Positions 9,105-18,617 are shown, numbered from the stretch's first letter. The stretch is DNA of 64,000 nucleotides from Neomesorhizobium albiziae (GCF_900114255.1 NZ_FOSL01000001.1:434001-498000), one strand, 5' to 3'. Notes: a model not told the origin generated them from the sequence alone. Translations and numbers: made by a program.

Positions 9105-9259
9105 TGGACACGCCGGAACTTTGAATTCATTGGATCGGGGCTTCCGGAAATCGATGATGATTTTCGGCGGCTGCCACAATTGACTGTCTGCCCGCTTTTC
9201 GCCACAGGTGTTGGGCAAAGCACCGGCAGGCAATCAAGAAATGACCGGAGACCGGGCCG

Positions 9260-10438
9260 ATGACTTTGCGGATGACGGCGCTTGCAGCGCTATGTACGGC
9301 CACCACGGTGTTGCCTGCGTGGGCGCAGGAATGCGGCGGCGACTTCGCTGCGTGGAAACAGCAACTTACCGACGAGGCACGGCAGGCGGGTGTCGGCGAA
9401 GCCGGCCTCGCGGCCTTGGCAGATGCCCAGATTGACGAAAACGTGCTGAAGCGCGACCGTGCACAGGGCGTTTTCACCCAGACCTTCGCCGAATTTTCCA
9501 ACCGGATGATCAACGATTACCGGCTGAAGCAAGGCGCGGCCAACCTGAAGAAATACGCCGATGTCTTCGCGCGCGCCGATCAGGAATTCGGCGTGCCGGG
9601 ACCGGTCATTGCCGCCTTCTGGGGCCTGGAGACCGATTTCGGCGCTGTTCAGGGCGATTTTCGTACCCTCAACGCATTGGTGACGCTTGCTCACGATTGC
9701 CGCCGCCCGGAGTTGTTCCGGCCGCAGATCGTGCCGCTCCTCACCCTCATAAACCATGGCGATCTGCCGGCTGACGTGACCGGCGCCTGGGCCGGAGAAA
9801 TCGGCCAGACCCAGATGCTGCCGAGCGACATCAAGAACCGTGGCGTCGACGGCGACGGGGATGGCCTCGTCGACGTGCGCAAGAGCGCACCCGACGTCAT
9901 CCTGACCACCGCCAGCAAGATCCAGTCGCGCGGCTGGAAACGCGATCAGCCGTGGCTGCAGGAAGTGCGCATACCCGACGAATTGCCATGGCAGGAAACC
10001 GGCCGGACCAACAAGCTGCCGCTGTCGAAATGGGCTGAATGGGGCGTTACCCAGCGCGACGGCTCACCGCTACAGAACAACGGCCTGAATGCCGGTCTTG
10101 TTCTGCCGATGGGTCACAAGGGCCCGGCCTTCCTGAGCTACGACAACTACGATGTCTATCTCGAGTGGAACCAGTCGATCACCTACACGCTGACCGCGGC
10201 CCACTTCGCCTCGCGGCTCGCTGGCGACCCTGCCTTCGAGCGGCGCAGCCCGGAGGAAGGCCTGGTCGGCGACACAATGAAGCTCCTGCAGACCAAGCTG
10301 CAGGCGCTGGGTCACGACGTCGGCAAGGTCGACGGTATTCTAGGCGTCGGTACCCGCGAGGCGGTGCGCAAGGAACAGGCTCGTCTCGGCCTGCCGGTGG
10401 ATGGCTGGCCAACCCCGGCGTTGCTGGCTAATTTATAG
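9260..10438 (+). CDS. Lytic murein transglycosylase, MltB type
   Basis: 392 residues. A Sec signal peptide (residues 1-22, ending AWA before QECGG) sends it to the periplasm; no lipobox is present, unlike classical MltB. The SLT-type domain holds the catalytic Glu in FWGLETDFGA and the later GEIGQTQMLPSD block. The C-terminal 60 residues form a peptidoglycan-binding domain (LQALGHDVGKVDGILG). These enzymes cut glycan strands with formation of 1,6-anhydroMurNAc during wall remodelling. The domain order is the usual one for rhizobial family members. Confidence 0.9.
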   Translation: MTLRMTALAALCTATTVLPAWAQECGGDFAAWKQQLTDEARQAGVGEAGLAALADAQIDENVLKRDRAQGVFTQTFAEFSNRMINDYRLKQGAANLKKYADVFARADQEFGVPGPVIAAFWGLETDFGAVQGDFRTLNALVTLAHDCRRPELFRPQIVPLLTLINHGDLPADVTGAWAGEIGQTQMLPSDIKNRGVDGDGDGLVDVRKSAPDVILTTASKIQSRGWKRDQPWLQEVRIPDELPWQETGRTNKLPLSKWAEWGVTQRDGSPLQNNGLNAGLVLPMGHKGPAFLSYDNYDVYLEWNQSITYTLTAAHFASRLAGDPAFERRSPEEGLVGDTMKLLQTKLQALGHDVGKVDGILGVGTREAVRKEQARLGLPVDGWPTPALLANL

Positions 10439-10440
10439 AG

Positions 10441-10468
10441 CAGTAGGCTGTAGGCAGTAGGCAGTAGA
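10441..10468. repeat. Four tandem heptamers (CAGTAGG)
   Basis: Four 7-base units in a row: CAGTAGG, CTGTAGG, CAGTAGG, CAGTAGA. They start two bases after the transglycosylase stop, in the gap before the convergent decarboxylase gene. This looks like a small slippage-prone tandem repeat of unknown role. Confidence 0.75.
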
Positions 10469-10536
10469 AACTGCGAGGCGGCCTCGTGTCGGCAAGTCCG
10501 ATCCTTGGGGCTACTGCCCAATCCCCAAATGCTTAT

Positions 10537-11757
10537 TCAATCTGCCATCGTTTCCAGACTTGCGAAGCCTTCAGGCGCCTTGCCTTCATCGAAGGGCGTC
10601 GCCACCTCGACGAAGGTGTCGGGATAAAACCCGTTGAAACGGGTCCTGAGCGACAGCGAATAAGCGCCGATGTGGCCGATCTCGATCCAGTCGCCGGTGT
10701 CGACGGTTTCCGGCAGCCAGAACGGCCGCGACAGGATGTCAACCGAGTCACAGGTGGCGCCGCACACCTTGAACGGCACGATGTTTTTCGCCTCACCGTT
10801 ACGAGCACGGATCGCCGGATCGGGGATGAAACGCGCTGGCAGCGTGATCTTGCCGGTCCACGAATCCGATAGCGATGCCCAGATGCCGTCATTGATGTAG
10901 AGCCGGCGGCCCTTGCGCAGAAGCACACGCACGATCAGCGAAAACGCTTTGGCGACGATGACACGGCCGGGCTCGGCGACCAACGGCACCTCGTCGAACT
11001 GGTATTCCTCGATGTCGTTCCGCAGCCTCGACATGATCTGACCGAGCGACGGCATTTCCGGCTTCTTGCGGTTGGGATCATGGCCGTATTCGGCAGGGAA
11101 GCCGCCGCCGACATCGAGGCCGGCAAGCGGCGCGTCCATGCGGTTGCGGATCCAGTCGGCAGTCGCCAGCGCCCGCTCGTAGGTATCGGGATCTTCGATC
11201 TGGCTGCCGACATGGAAGGCGATGCCGACCTTGTAGCCGGTTCGATGCAGGCGTTCGGCAAGTTCTACGGCATAGGCCGGCGCTGCCCCAAATTTTTTCG
11301 ACAGTTCGTAAGCAGCCGAACCCTTGGTTTGGATACGCACGAAGACGGTGATCTGGCCTGGATCGATGTCGAGCGCACGCACCACACGCGTCAGCTTGGT
11401 GACCTCATCCTCGTGGTCGACCGAGATAACGCGGATGCCATATTTTTCCAGCGCCAGCCGGATGTCGGACTGCGCCTTGACCGGATGCATGTACAGCATT
11501 TCGGCATCGGGCGAGACGGCGCGCACCGCCGCGAATTCACCGGGCGAGGCAACGTCGAAGGCGGTGACGCCTGCCTCCACCAGCGCCTTCAGCACAATCT
11601 GCTCGCCATTGGTCTTCACCGCGTACGCGGTCTTGCCCGGAAACATGCCCATGAATTGCCGGCAGTCCGCCTTCAGCACCTCCGGTCGGAAGCAGTAGAT
11701 CGGATCGTCGGGGCGAAGCGCAAGCGCCGCCTCGTGCGCGGTGTCGAATCGTTGCAT
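10537..11757 (-). CDS. PLP-dependent decarboxylase, ornithine/diaminopimelate fold type III
   Basis: 406 residues. The alanine-racemase-like barrel carries the PLP lysine in TAYAVKTN, the glycine loop GLDVGGGFPAEYG and EPGRVIVA. The C-terminal domain has CGATCDSVD, which matches the cysteine region (CDS.D) of ornithine decarboxylases rather than LysA. The family decarboxylates ornithine, lysine or diaminopimelate, so polyamine synthesis is the likely role. Compared with alphaproteobacterial ornithine decarboxylases, which read AVKCN at the PLP lysine, this has AVKTN, so the substrate is uncertain. It is divergent from the YeiH gene with a 170-base shared promoter region. Confidence 0.88.
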   Translation of the reverse strand: MQRFDTAHEAALALRPDDPIYCFRPEVLKADCRQFMGMFPGKTAYAVKTNGEQIVLKALVEAGVTAFDVASPGEFAAVRAVSPDAEMLYMHPVKAQSDIRLALEKYGIRVISVDHEDEVTKLTRVVRALDIDPGQITVFVRIQTKGSAAYELSKKFGAAPAYAVELAERLHRTGYKVGIAFHVGSQIEDPDTYERALATADWIRNRMDAPLAGLDVGGGFPAEYGHDPNRKKPEMPSLGQIMSRLRNDIEEYQFDEVPLVAEPGRVIVAKAFSLIVRVLLRKGRRLYINDGIWASLSDSWTGKITLPARFIPDPAIRARNGEAKNIVPFKVCGATCDSVDILSRPFWLPETVDTGDWIEIGHIGAYSLSLRTRFNGFYPDTFVEVATPFDEGKAPEGFASLETMAD

Positions 11758-11927
11758 GCTAAACTCCTGGACCGGGCGCTGGGAACTTAGAGCAACAGCG
11801 CGCCGATGGGAATCGGCTCTCTCACTTCATTCAACCATTTTAATCGAACGTTCCATACGATATAATTCGTTGGATAGATTAATTGGGATACGCAAAACCA
11901 TGGCTGAAACGAACCGGACCGGCGGCC

Positions 11928-12998
11928 ATGAATGCGATTGCGAAAATAGACCTCCAGCACCAGGCCGAAGCGGTCGCGCCGGCTGGAATTCCCTGCGTCG
12001 CGTCCAGGCCGAGGCCGACTGCATGGATCGGCAGGATATTGCCCGGCCTTGCTTTCGCAGCCACCATCGCGGCAGCCGCTTACGCATTGCGCTTCACGCC
12101 AGGCCTGTCTCTGTTCAGCCCCATGATCATGGCCATCGTGCTTGGTGTAAGCGTCCGCAACGTCTTCGGAATGCCGGCATGGGCCAAGCCCGGAGCCGCA
12201 TTCGCCATGCGCCCGGTGCTTCGTTTCGCCATCATACTGCTCGGCCTGCAACTGACAGCCGCGCAGATTGCAGAGGTAGGCGTATCAGGCATCGCGATTA
12301 TCGTACTGACGCTTGCCACCACCTTCGCATCCACCGTGTGGCTGGGACGACTGATGGGTGTGGAACGCGGACTTTCCGAGCTGATCGCGGCGGGAACCTC
12401 GATCTGCGGCGCATCGGCGGTCATCGCCGCGAACACCGTCACCCGCGCCAGCGACGAGGACGTCGCCTATGCGGTGGCCTGTGTCACGCTGTTCGGCTCC
12501 ATCGCCATGTTCACCTACCCGCTGCTTGCCGGGTTCCTGGAGCTTGGCCCGCAACAATACGGGCTTTGGGCCGGCGCATCGATCCACGAGGTGGCGCAAG
12601 TGGTCGCGGCGGCCTTCCAGGGCGGGCAAGCGGCGGGCGAATTCGGCACCGTGGCAAAACTCAGCAGGGTCATGCTTTTGGCGCCAGTGGTGCTGGGGCT
12701 TGGCCTGGCCTGCAGCCGGCAAAACGGCGGTACGGCCACCGGAATGGCGCCGCGGCCGTGGTTCGTGCTCGGCTTCATCGCCCTGGTCGGCCTCAACAGC
12801 GTGGTGGCCATTCCGCCGGGCGCGAAAGCGGTCATCGCCACGGCCGCAACCTTCATGCTGAGCGTCGCGCTGGCGGCGATGGGCCTGGAGACGAGCGTCA
12901 GCAGATTGCGCGCGAAGGGCTTGCGTCCTCTCCTGCTCGGGCTTGTCGCCTCTCTCTTCATCGCAAGCTTCAGCCTCCTGCTGATCAAGCTGATCTAG
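11928..12998 (+). CDS. YeiH-family putative sulfate exporter
   Basis: 356 residues from the ATG at 11928; a TTG 45 bases upstream would add a non-family leader. About ten membrane segments can be seen, starting with [19 protein letters not shown], and the family block [16 protein letters not shown] is present. YeiH (UPF0324) proteins are inner-membrane proteins annotated as sulfate or sulfonate exporters, though direct proof is thin. A LysR gene follows 28 bases later, the same pairing as yeiH with yeiE in enterobacteria. An imperfect palindrome in the divergent promoter (11853-11873) is a possible LysR site. Confidence 0.85.
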   Translation: MNAIAKIDLQHQAEAVAPAGIPCVASRPRPTAWIGRILPGLAFAATIAAAAYALRFTPGLSLFSPMIMAIVLGVSVRNVFGMPAWAKPGAAFAMRPVLRFAIILLGLQLTAAQIAEVGVSGIAIIVLTLATTFASTVWLGRLMGVERGLSELIAAGTSICGASAVIAANTVTRASDEDVAYAVACVTLFGSIAMFTYPLLAGFLELGPQQYGLWAGASIHEVAQVVAAAFQGGQAAGEFGTVAKLSRVMLLAPVVLGLGLACSRQNGGTATGMAPRPWFVLGFIALVGLNSVVAIPPGAKAVIATAATFMLSVALAAMGLETSVSRLRAKGLRPLLLGLVASLFIASFSLLLIKLI

Positions 12999-13026
12999 CA
13001 GTTCGCACTGCAACGGGGCAGCGGCA

Positions 13027-13911
13027 ATGACGCTGGAACAGCTCCGCATTTTCGTCGCCGTAGCCGAACGCGAGCACGTGACACGTGCCGCAGCCGACCT
13101 GAACCTGACACAATCCGCCACCAGTGCGGCTGTCGCCGCACTGGAAGCCCGTCATGCAGTCACCCTGTTCAACCGCGTCGGCCGCCGTATCGAACTGACC
13201 GAGGCGGGGCAGCTGTTTCTTGCCGAGGCGCGTGCCGTGCTGGCGCGCGCCGCATCGGCCGAAACCGTGCTTGCCGATCTTGCCGGCCTCAAGCGCGGCA
13301 CGCTGCTGCTGGCCGCCAGCCAGACGGTTTCCAGCTACTGGCTGCCGCCGCTCATGCACCGATACCGCACGCGCTTTCCCGATATCGCCATGCGGCTTTC
13401 TATCGGCAACACCGAACAGGTTGCGGCCGCTGTGCGCGAAGGCATAGCCGATCTCGGCTTTGTCGAAGGCGCAATCGATGATCCCACACTTGCCGCAACG
13501 CCGGCCGCCGAAGACGAACTCGCCCTTGTCGTGGCGGCGGATCATCCCTGGGCCAAAACCTGGCCGGCAGGTGCCACCGATTTCCGGTCGACCCGCTGGG
13601 TGCTGAGGGAGCAAGGCTCCGGCACCCGCGCCATGTTCGAGGAGGCGCTGCTTGGCCTCGGCATAGCCATTGGCGATCTCGACATCGCGCTCGAACTCTC
13701 TTCCAACGAGGCGGTGCGGTCGGCGGTCGAGGCCGGCGCCGGCGCCACCGTTCTGTCGCGCCTCGTTACCTCCGCTTCGGTAACCGCCGGCACACTGGTG
13801 CAAATTCCCGCAGCGCTGCGCAAGCGACAGTTCCTCACCGTGCGGCACAGGGAAAGGCACCTGACCAGCGCGCAGCGCGAATTCCTGGCGCTGGTCAACG
13901 AACAGCCATGA
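13027..13911 (+). CDS. LysR-family regulator next to yeiH (YeiE-like)
   Basis: 294 residues. The N-terminal winged helix runs from TLEQLRIFVAVAEREHVTRA to about residue 60 with NLTQSATSAAVAALE as the recognition helix. The effector domain contains LLLAASQTVSSYWLPPLM, typical of the CysB/CbbR/YeiE side of the family. Its place just downstream of yeiH on the same strand, 28 bases away, suggests that it regulates that gene, perhaps in response to a sulfur compound. The ligand is an inference from the pairing. Confidence 0.88.
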   Translation: MTLEQLRIFVAVAEREHVTRAAADLNLTQSATSAAVAALEARHAVTLFNRVGRRIELTEAGQLFLAEARAVLARAASAETVLADLAGLKRGTLLLAASQTVSSYWLPPLMHRYRTRFPDIAMRLSIGNTEQVAAAVREGIADLGFVEGAIDDPTLAATPAAEDELALVVAADHPWAKTWPAGATDFRSTRWVLREQGSGTRAMFEEALLGLGIAIGDLDIALELSSNEAVRSAVEAGAGATVLSRLVTSASVTAGTLVQIPAALRKRQFLTVRHRERHLTSAQREFLALVNEQP

Positions 13912-13983
13912 AACGGGTGGCGCAATTGCTACGCTGGCACTAGGTTCACCGCGATTCATCGACACCGTGCAGGCGAGGTTCTC

Positions 13984-14901
13984 GTGACGGCAATTTCCAC
14001 TCCGGCGGTTCGCCAGTCCATGACTGCCCGCGACTGGGCAATGGTGCTTTTTCTCGGCGCCATCTGGGGCGGCTCGTTCTTCTTTGCCCGCATTGCCGTC
14101 GCCGAAATCCCCCCACTGACGTTGGTGCTGTTTCGCGTCGCCATCGCGGCGGCCGCGCTGCACATCTACCTGGCCGCCCGCGGCCCATCGTTCCGCCTGG
14201 CGCTGCCCTACGCGGCGAGTTTCGTCGCGCTGGCGCTGCTCAACAACATCATCCCGTTCTCGCTGATTTTTGCGGGCCAGACCGAGCTCGGCGCCGGCAT
14301 TGCCTCGGTGCTCAACGCCACGACGCCATTCTGGACAGTGATCATTGCCAACGCGGCGACCAGCGATGAAAAACTCTCTTGGAACAAGATCGCCGGCATC
14401 CTGCTCGGCATTGCCGGTACTGCGGTGATGATCGGTCCCGGCCTGCTGGCGGGTATCGGCGGTCCGGTTTGGGCGAAGCTGGCGCTCATCGGAGCGGCGC
14501 TTTCTTATGGTTTCGCTGGCGTCTTCGCCAAACGTTTCCGGCAGGTTCCGCCGACGATCGTCGCCACCAGTCAGCTGACGGCGTCGACGCTCATCATGAT
14601 CCCGGTTGTATTGATGACGAGCGGGGCGGGCAATCTTTTTGTGGCGAGCCCGCCAGTCTGGCTCGCTGTCGTCGCGCTCGCCCTGTTGTCCACCGCCTTC
14701 GCCTACATCCTGTTTTTCAGCATCGTCGCCTCGGCCGGGGCCACAAACGCCTCGCTGGTGACACTGGTCGTGCCGGTCAGCGCTATCGTGCTCGGCGCCA
14801 TGTTTCTCGGCGAACGGCTGGAACTCTTCGAGGTCGGCGGCATGATGCTGATCGGGCTCGGCCTCGTCACCATTGACGGAAGGCTCATCAAGCGGCGATA
14901 G
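13984..14901 (+). CDS. EamA/DMT-family transporter
   Basis: 305 residues with about ten membrane segments in two repeated EamA halves. The first half begins FLGAIWGGSFFFARIAVAEI, and each half ends in a family-typical block (FAGQTELGAGIASVLNATTP and then LVTLVVPVSAIVLGAMFLGE). DMT exporters move amino acids, purines or other metabolites out of the cell; the substrate cannot be told. It lies between the LysR gene and the amidase on the same strand with short gaps (72 and 29 bases). Confidence 0.88.
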   Translation: MTAISTPAVRQSMTARDWAMVLFLGAIWGGSFFFARIAVAEIPPLTLVLFRVAIAAAALHIYLAARGPSFRLALPYAASFVALALLNNIIPFSLIFAGQTELGAGIASVLNATTPFWTVIIANAATSDEKLSWNKIAGILLGIAGTAVMIGPGLLAGIGGPVWAKLALIGAALSYGFAGVFAKRFRQVPPTIVATSQLTASTLIMIPVVLMTSGAGNLFVASPPVWLAVVALALLSTAFAYILFFSIVASAGATNASLVTLVVPVSAIVLGAMFLGERLELFEVGGMMLIGLGLVTIDGRLIKRR

Positions 14902-14930
14902 CTCGCCCGGGAGAATTTTCCGGGGGAAGC

Positions 14931-16208
14931 ATGCAGTCGTTTCTGTCCATCCTGAGCGCCATCGAACGCGGCGAGGTTACTCCCCGGCAGGCGGTGGCAA
15001 AGTGTTTCGACGCGACCGCAGCGAAGGATGCAGAGATCGGCGCGTTCCGCACCATGGCGGACCGCGAAACCACGCTGGCCGCGGCGGAGCAGGCCAGCGG
15101 CCCGCTCGCCGGCATCGCCGTTGGCGTCAAGGACATTTTCGACACGCACGACATGCCGACCGAATTCGGTTCGGCAATCCATGCGGGCAATCGCCCGGCC
15201 GCCGACGCGGCAATCGTGGCGATGCTGCGCGCCAAGGGAGCTGTTGTGGCCGGCAAGACGGTAACCACGGAATTCGCGTTCCTGCAGCCGGCAGACACGC
15301 GCAATCCGCGCAACCCGGCCCACACGCCGGGCGGATCCTCGTCCGGCTCGGCAGCTGCTGTCGCCGCAGGCATGGTGCCGATCGCGATTGGCACGCAGAC
15401 CGGCGGCTCCGTGATACGGCCGGCCGCCTATTGCGGTGTCGCAGGTTATAAACCCAGCTTCCGGCTGCTTCCGATGGTTGGCGCCAAAACCTTCTCATGG
15501 TCGCTGGACACTGCCGGCTTCTTCGCGGCAGGCGTGGCCGATGTCGCTGCATTCGTCGCCCGGCTGACCGGGCGGGCGCTCGCCGTCGAGCCTGTCGACC
15601 CGTCATCCCTTCGTATCGGCCTCTACCGCACCTCGTTGTGGGAAGAAGCAGCGCCCGATATGCAGGCCGCAGTGGAACTGGCGACGGACAGAGCAGGCCG
15701 GGCCGGCGCCACGATCGTCGAGGTTGACGAGCCATCCGCATTGAGCGCGGCGCGCGCGGCGCATCTGGAGTTGCAGAATTTCGAAGCGGCGATGGCGCTC
15801 GCCTTCGAATACGACAACCACCGCGACAGGCTTAGCGACGTGCTGCGCCAAAATCTCGAACAGGGCCGCCAAACGACGCCGGAAGCCTATGACGAGAAGC
15901 GCCGTATCGCGCGACGCGCCAGGCGCGAGACTGGCGCTCTGTTCGAAACCGTCGATGTCCTGCTGACGCCCGCGGCGACGGGCGCCGCGCCCGAGGGGCT
16001 ATCTTCAACTGGCTCCCCGGTCTTCAACAAGCTTTGGACGCTGACCGGCAACCCTTGCATCAACGTGCCCGGCATAACCGATGCCTCAGGCATGCCGCTG
16101 GGCGTGCAGGTGCTCGCCCGTTTTGGTCGCGACCGCATGGCTCTTTCGGTCGCTTGGTGGCTGCAGGCGCTGCTTGGCGACGCCAGAATCGGGGCTCAAA
16201 AGCAATAG
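14931..16208 (+). CDS. Amidase-signature family amidase
   Basis: 425 residues. The Ser-cisSer-Lys triad is visible: Lys 67 in VGVKDIFDTHDMP, the glycine/serine stretch GGSSSGSAAAV with the cis-Ser, and the nucleophile Ser near residue 160 in GTQTGGSVIRPAAYCG. The family hydrolyses carboxamides; members include GatA, AtzF and nicotinamidase-like enzymes. With no GatB or GatC nearby and a short C-terminal part, a catabolic amidase is more likely than a tRNA amidotransferase subunit. The substrate is unknown. It follows the EamA gene by 29 bases. Confidence 0.9.
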   Translation: MQSFLSILSAIERGEVTPRQAVAKCFDATAAKDAEIGAFRTMADRETTLAAAEQASGPLAGIAVGVKDIFDTHDMPTEFGSAIHAGNRPAADAAIVAMLRAKGAVVAGKTVTTEFAFLQPADTRNPRNPAHTPGGSSSGSAAAVAAGMVPIAIGTQTGGSVIRPAAYCGVAGYKPSFRLLPMVGAKTFSWSLDTAGFFAAGVADVAAFVARLTGRALAVEPVDPSSLRIGLYRTSLWEEAAPDMQAAVELATDRAGRAGATIVEVDEPSALSAARAAHLELQNFEAAMALAFEYDNHRDRLSDVLRQNLEQGRQTTPEAYDEKRRIARRARRETGALFETVDVLLTPAATGAAPEGLSSTGSPVFNKLWTLTGNPCINVPGITDASGMPLGVQVLARFGRDRMALSVAWWLQALLGDARIGAQKQ

Positions 16209-16493
16209 GATCAGCGGCCCCCTGCCCGGTGTTCAAAAGTTCGAACCCGGCTGGATATTTTCGGGCAAATTCGGTTGTCTTCGGCACTGCGAAAAACGGC
16301 ATCGACCGTCCGCCTTTCGCCACATTTTTTCCACAAGTCCTAATCTGCGGGATTGTCGAGCGAATCCCTAGACTTACCCAATTTCAGGGGTCGATTTTCT
16401 CACAATCCTGTCGCATTGCAGCACATTTTTCGCTTGCCTGTGGCAGAAATGCCCCTAGATTCCGTCTTCGTACGCCATAGAGGAGGTCTTGCC

Positions 16494-16580
16494 ATGGGTT
16501 TGACACGGCCAATAAACGCTCTGATGATCTGCGCTGCTTTCGCATTTATCGGTGCCCTCATCATGGGAGTACTCCCTTGA
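16494..16580 (+). CDS. 28-residue single-span membrane peptide
   Basis: An ATG at 16494 with a perfect AGGAGG eight bases upstream (16481-16486) opens a 28-residue frame that starts MGLTRPINALMICAAF and ends at a TGA at 16580. Residues 8-26 form one hydrophobic helix with a short polar, positively charged N-terminus. The strong ribosome site, the free-standing position (285 bases after the amidase) and the terminator 44 bases downstream argue for a real small gene. Similar short peptides are, as far as I recall, found in related rhizobia, but I could not verify this. The role is unknown; small single-span proteins often bind larger membrane complexes. Confidence 0.65.
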   Translation: MGLTRPINALMICAAFAFIGALIMGVLP

Positions 16581-16624
16581 GCCGCTAGACGGCGGGAGTC
16601 CAGAACCTCGGGTGACTAAGGATT

Positions 16625-16654
16625 AAAAAGGCCGGGTCCAGACCCGGCCTTTTT
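16625..16654. terminator. Bidirectional intrinsic terminator
   Basis: AAAAAGGCCGGGTC (16625-16638) is an exact reverse complement of GACCCGGCCTTTTT (16641-16654), with a two-base centre. It has a T-run on either strand, so it ends both the small-peptide transcript and metF, whose stop is six bases away. Confidence 0.92.
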
Positions 16655-16660
16655 GCATAG

Positions 16661-17584
16661 TCAGGCCGCTGCCGGAGCCGCCTGGGCTGTCGCAGCGCCC
16701 TCTGCGCGAATCCCGATCATGTGGCAGATGGCGAAAACAAGATCGGAACGGTTCATCGTGTAAAAATGGAAGTCGCTGACGCCGCGCTCGACCAGATCCA
16801 TGACCTGCTCGGCAGCGACCGCGGACGCTACCAGCGCATGGGTCTGCGGGTCGTTCTCCAGCCCCTCGAAGCGTTCCGCCAGCCACGCTGGCACATGGGC
16901 GCCAGCCTTGCGCGAAAAGTTCGCGACCTGCCGGAAACTATGCACCGGCTGGATGCCCGGCACGATAGGCACATAAATGCCGGCGCGGCGCACTCGTTCG
17001 ACGTAACGCTCGTAGAGATCGTTGTCGAAGAAGAACTGGGTTATGGCCCGAGTGGCGCCATTGTCGACCTTGCGCTTAAGCATTTCGATATCGGTTGCGA
17101 AGTCCGGGCTTTCCGGGTGCTTTTCCGGATAGGCGGCGACCGAAATGTCGAAATCGGCAATCGCCTTCAGGCCGGCAACGAGATCCGCACCGTTCTGGTA
17201 GCCACCGGGATGCGGACGATAGGTGTTGCCGACACCTGAAGCCGGGTCGCCACGCAGCGCAACGAAACGCTCGATGCCGATGTTCTGGAATTCGCGGATG
17301 ACGGCATCCACTTCCTCACGCGTTGCGCCGACACAGGTGAGATGCGCGGCGGCAGGAATGCCCGTTTCGGTGAGGATGCGCTTGATCGTGCGTCCCGTGC
17401 GCTCGCGCGTCGAGCCGCCGGCGCCGTAGGTCACCGAAACGAATTTCGGCTTGAGCGGCTCCAGGCGCGTCACCGTCTCCCAGAGCCTTGCCTCCATCTC
17501 GTCGGTCTTGGGCGGAAAGAATTCGAAAGAAACGCGTATCTTGTCGCCGATATCGGGCCGGCGGGAAAAGCGGAACTGGTTCAT
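16661..17584 (-). CDS. metF: Methylenetetrahydrofolate reductase MetF
   Basis: 307 residues from the ATG at 17584, the position of the family start (MNQFRFSRRPDIGDKIRVSF). The flavoprotein barrel shows the catalytic Glu 21 in SFEFFPPKTDEME, then SVTYGAGGSTRERT and later ITQFFFDND and VPGIQPV. MetF reduces 5,10-methylene-THF to 5-methyl-THF, the methyl donor for methionine synthase. The start overlaps the stop of the upstream ArsR-methyltransferase gene by four bases (ATGA), so the two form an operon, ended by a strong terminator. Confidence 0.95.
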   Translation of the reverse strand: MNQFRFSRRPDIGDKIRVSFEFFPPKTDEMEARLWETVTRLEPLKPKFVSVTYGAGGSTRERTGRTIKRILTETGIPAAAHLTCVGATREEVDAVIREFQNIGIERFVALRGDPASGVGNTYRPHPGGYQNGADLVAGLKAIADFDISVAAYPEKHPESPDFATDIEMLKRKVDNGATRAITQFFFDNDLYERYVERVRRAGIYVPIVPGIQPVHSFRQVANFSRKAGAHVPAWLAERFEGLENDPQTHALVASAVAAEQVMDLVERGVSDFHFYTMNRSDLVFAICHMIGIRAEGAATAQAAPAAA

Positions 17585-18603
17585 CAGGCTGTTTCCCTTT
17601 CCGAAACGGCGGTCTGCGTGGGGTCTGCAATCAGGAGGCGGCGATCGCGGCCGAGCCAGAGCTTGACGGTGAGCTTGGCCCCGCTGCCGGCGCGCGGTTC
17701 GAAATTTTCGGTCTCTTCCAAATCGAGGCCGGCTTCCGCGAACCATTCGGCGATCTGCCGGTCAGAGAAGCCAAGCCGCATATGGGCATGCTCGTTGCGC
17801 AGGAACTCCAGCGCGTGCGGCGCGAAATCGACGATCACCAGCCGTCCGGCCGGGCGCAGCAGCCGTGCCGCCTCGCGGATCGCCAGTTGCGGGTCGTCGA
17901 GATAATGCAGCACCTGATGCATCGTCACCAGATCGTAGGCGTCGCGCTCGACCGGGGGCGCGTAGATGTCGCCCTGGCGCACCTGCGCGTTGGCGACCCC
18001 TGCCCTGTCGAGGTTGGCGCGCGCCACCGTCAGCATCTCGCGCGACAGGTCGATGCCGACGCCACGGCGATAGAGCGGCGCGAAGATTTCGAGCAGCCGG
18101 CCGGTGCCGGTGCCAAGGTCGAGCATGGTCTGGAACGGCTTCTTGCCGACAAGCCGCTTAAGCGCGACCTCGACGGCGGCGTCCGGGGCATGCAGGGAAC
18201 GGATGTGGTCCCAGCTCGTGGCATTCTCGCTGAAATATTCCTTGGCGCGTTCCTGTCGCTTGCGCTTGACCGCAGCCAGCCGTTCGAGGTCGCGTTCCAC
18301 CTGCGGGTCGCTGAGATGTACCCGCGAAACCAGGCCGTTGACGAAGTCGCGCTCGGTGTCGGAATCGGACAGCCGGAAATAGGCCCATGAACCTTCTTGG
18401 TAGCGGCCGATCAGCCCGGCCTCCAACAGCAGCTTCAGGTGCCGGGAAACGCGGGGCTGCGACTGGTTGAGGATTTCGGTCAGGTCGGAAACGGTGAGGT
18501 CGCCCCGCGACAGCAGCGCCAGAATGCGCAGGCGGCTGGATTCGGCGGCCGCCTTCAATGTATCAACCATCGTGTCCAGGGTTGCATGCGAATGGAGAGA
18601 CAT
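17584..18603 (-). CDS. ArsR-type regulator fused to a SAM-dependent methyltransferase
   Basis: 339 residues in two domains. Residues about 8-95 form an ArsR winged helix (SSRLRILALLSRGDLTVSDL, then NQSQPRVSRHLKLLLEAGL). Residues about 130-320 form a class I methyltransferase with motif I as MLDLGTGTGRLLEIF and the acidic VGIDLSREML. The protein is translationally coupled to metF, so it probably uses SAM or S-adenosylhomocysteine binding to adjust transcription of the methyl cycle, or methylates a small molecule while repressing its own operon. This is a known fusion class in alphaproteobacteria, but its function is not settled. A palindrome just upstream is the likely operator. Confidence 0.88.
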   Translation of the reverse strand: MSLHSHATLDTMVDTLKAAAESSRLRILALLSRGDLTVSDLTEILNQSQPRVSRHLKLLLEAGLIGRYQEGSWAYFRLSDSDTERDFVNGLVSRVHLSDPQVERDLERLAAVKRKRQERAKEYFSENATSWDHIRSLHAPDAAVEVALKRLVGKKPFQTMLDLGTGTGRLLEIFAPLYRRGVGIDLSREMLTVARANLDRAGVANAQVRQGDIYAPPVERDAYDLVTMHQVLHYLDDPQLAIREAARLLRPAGRLVIVDFAPHALEFLRNEHAHMRLGFSDRQIAEWFAEAGLDLEETENFEPRAGSGAKLTVKLWLGRDRRLLIADPTQTAVSERETA

Positions 18604-18617
18604 CTATGGCTCCAGCA

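Noticed and set aside
11741-13030. Plus-strand frame of 429 codons over yeiH
   Set aside because: It shares the strand but is in another frame than the membrane protein with clear helices; its composition (Arg, Gly, His) is that of a shadow frame.
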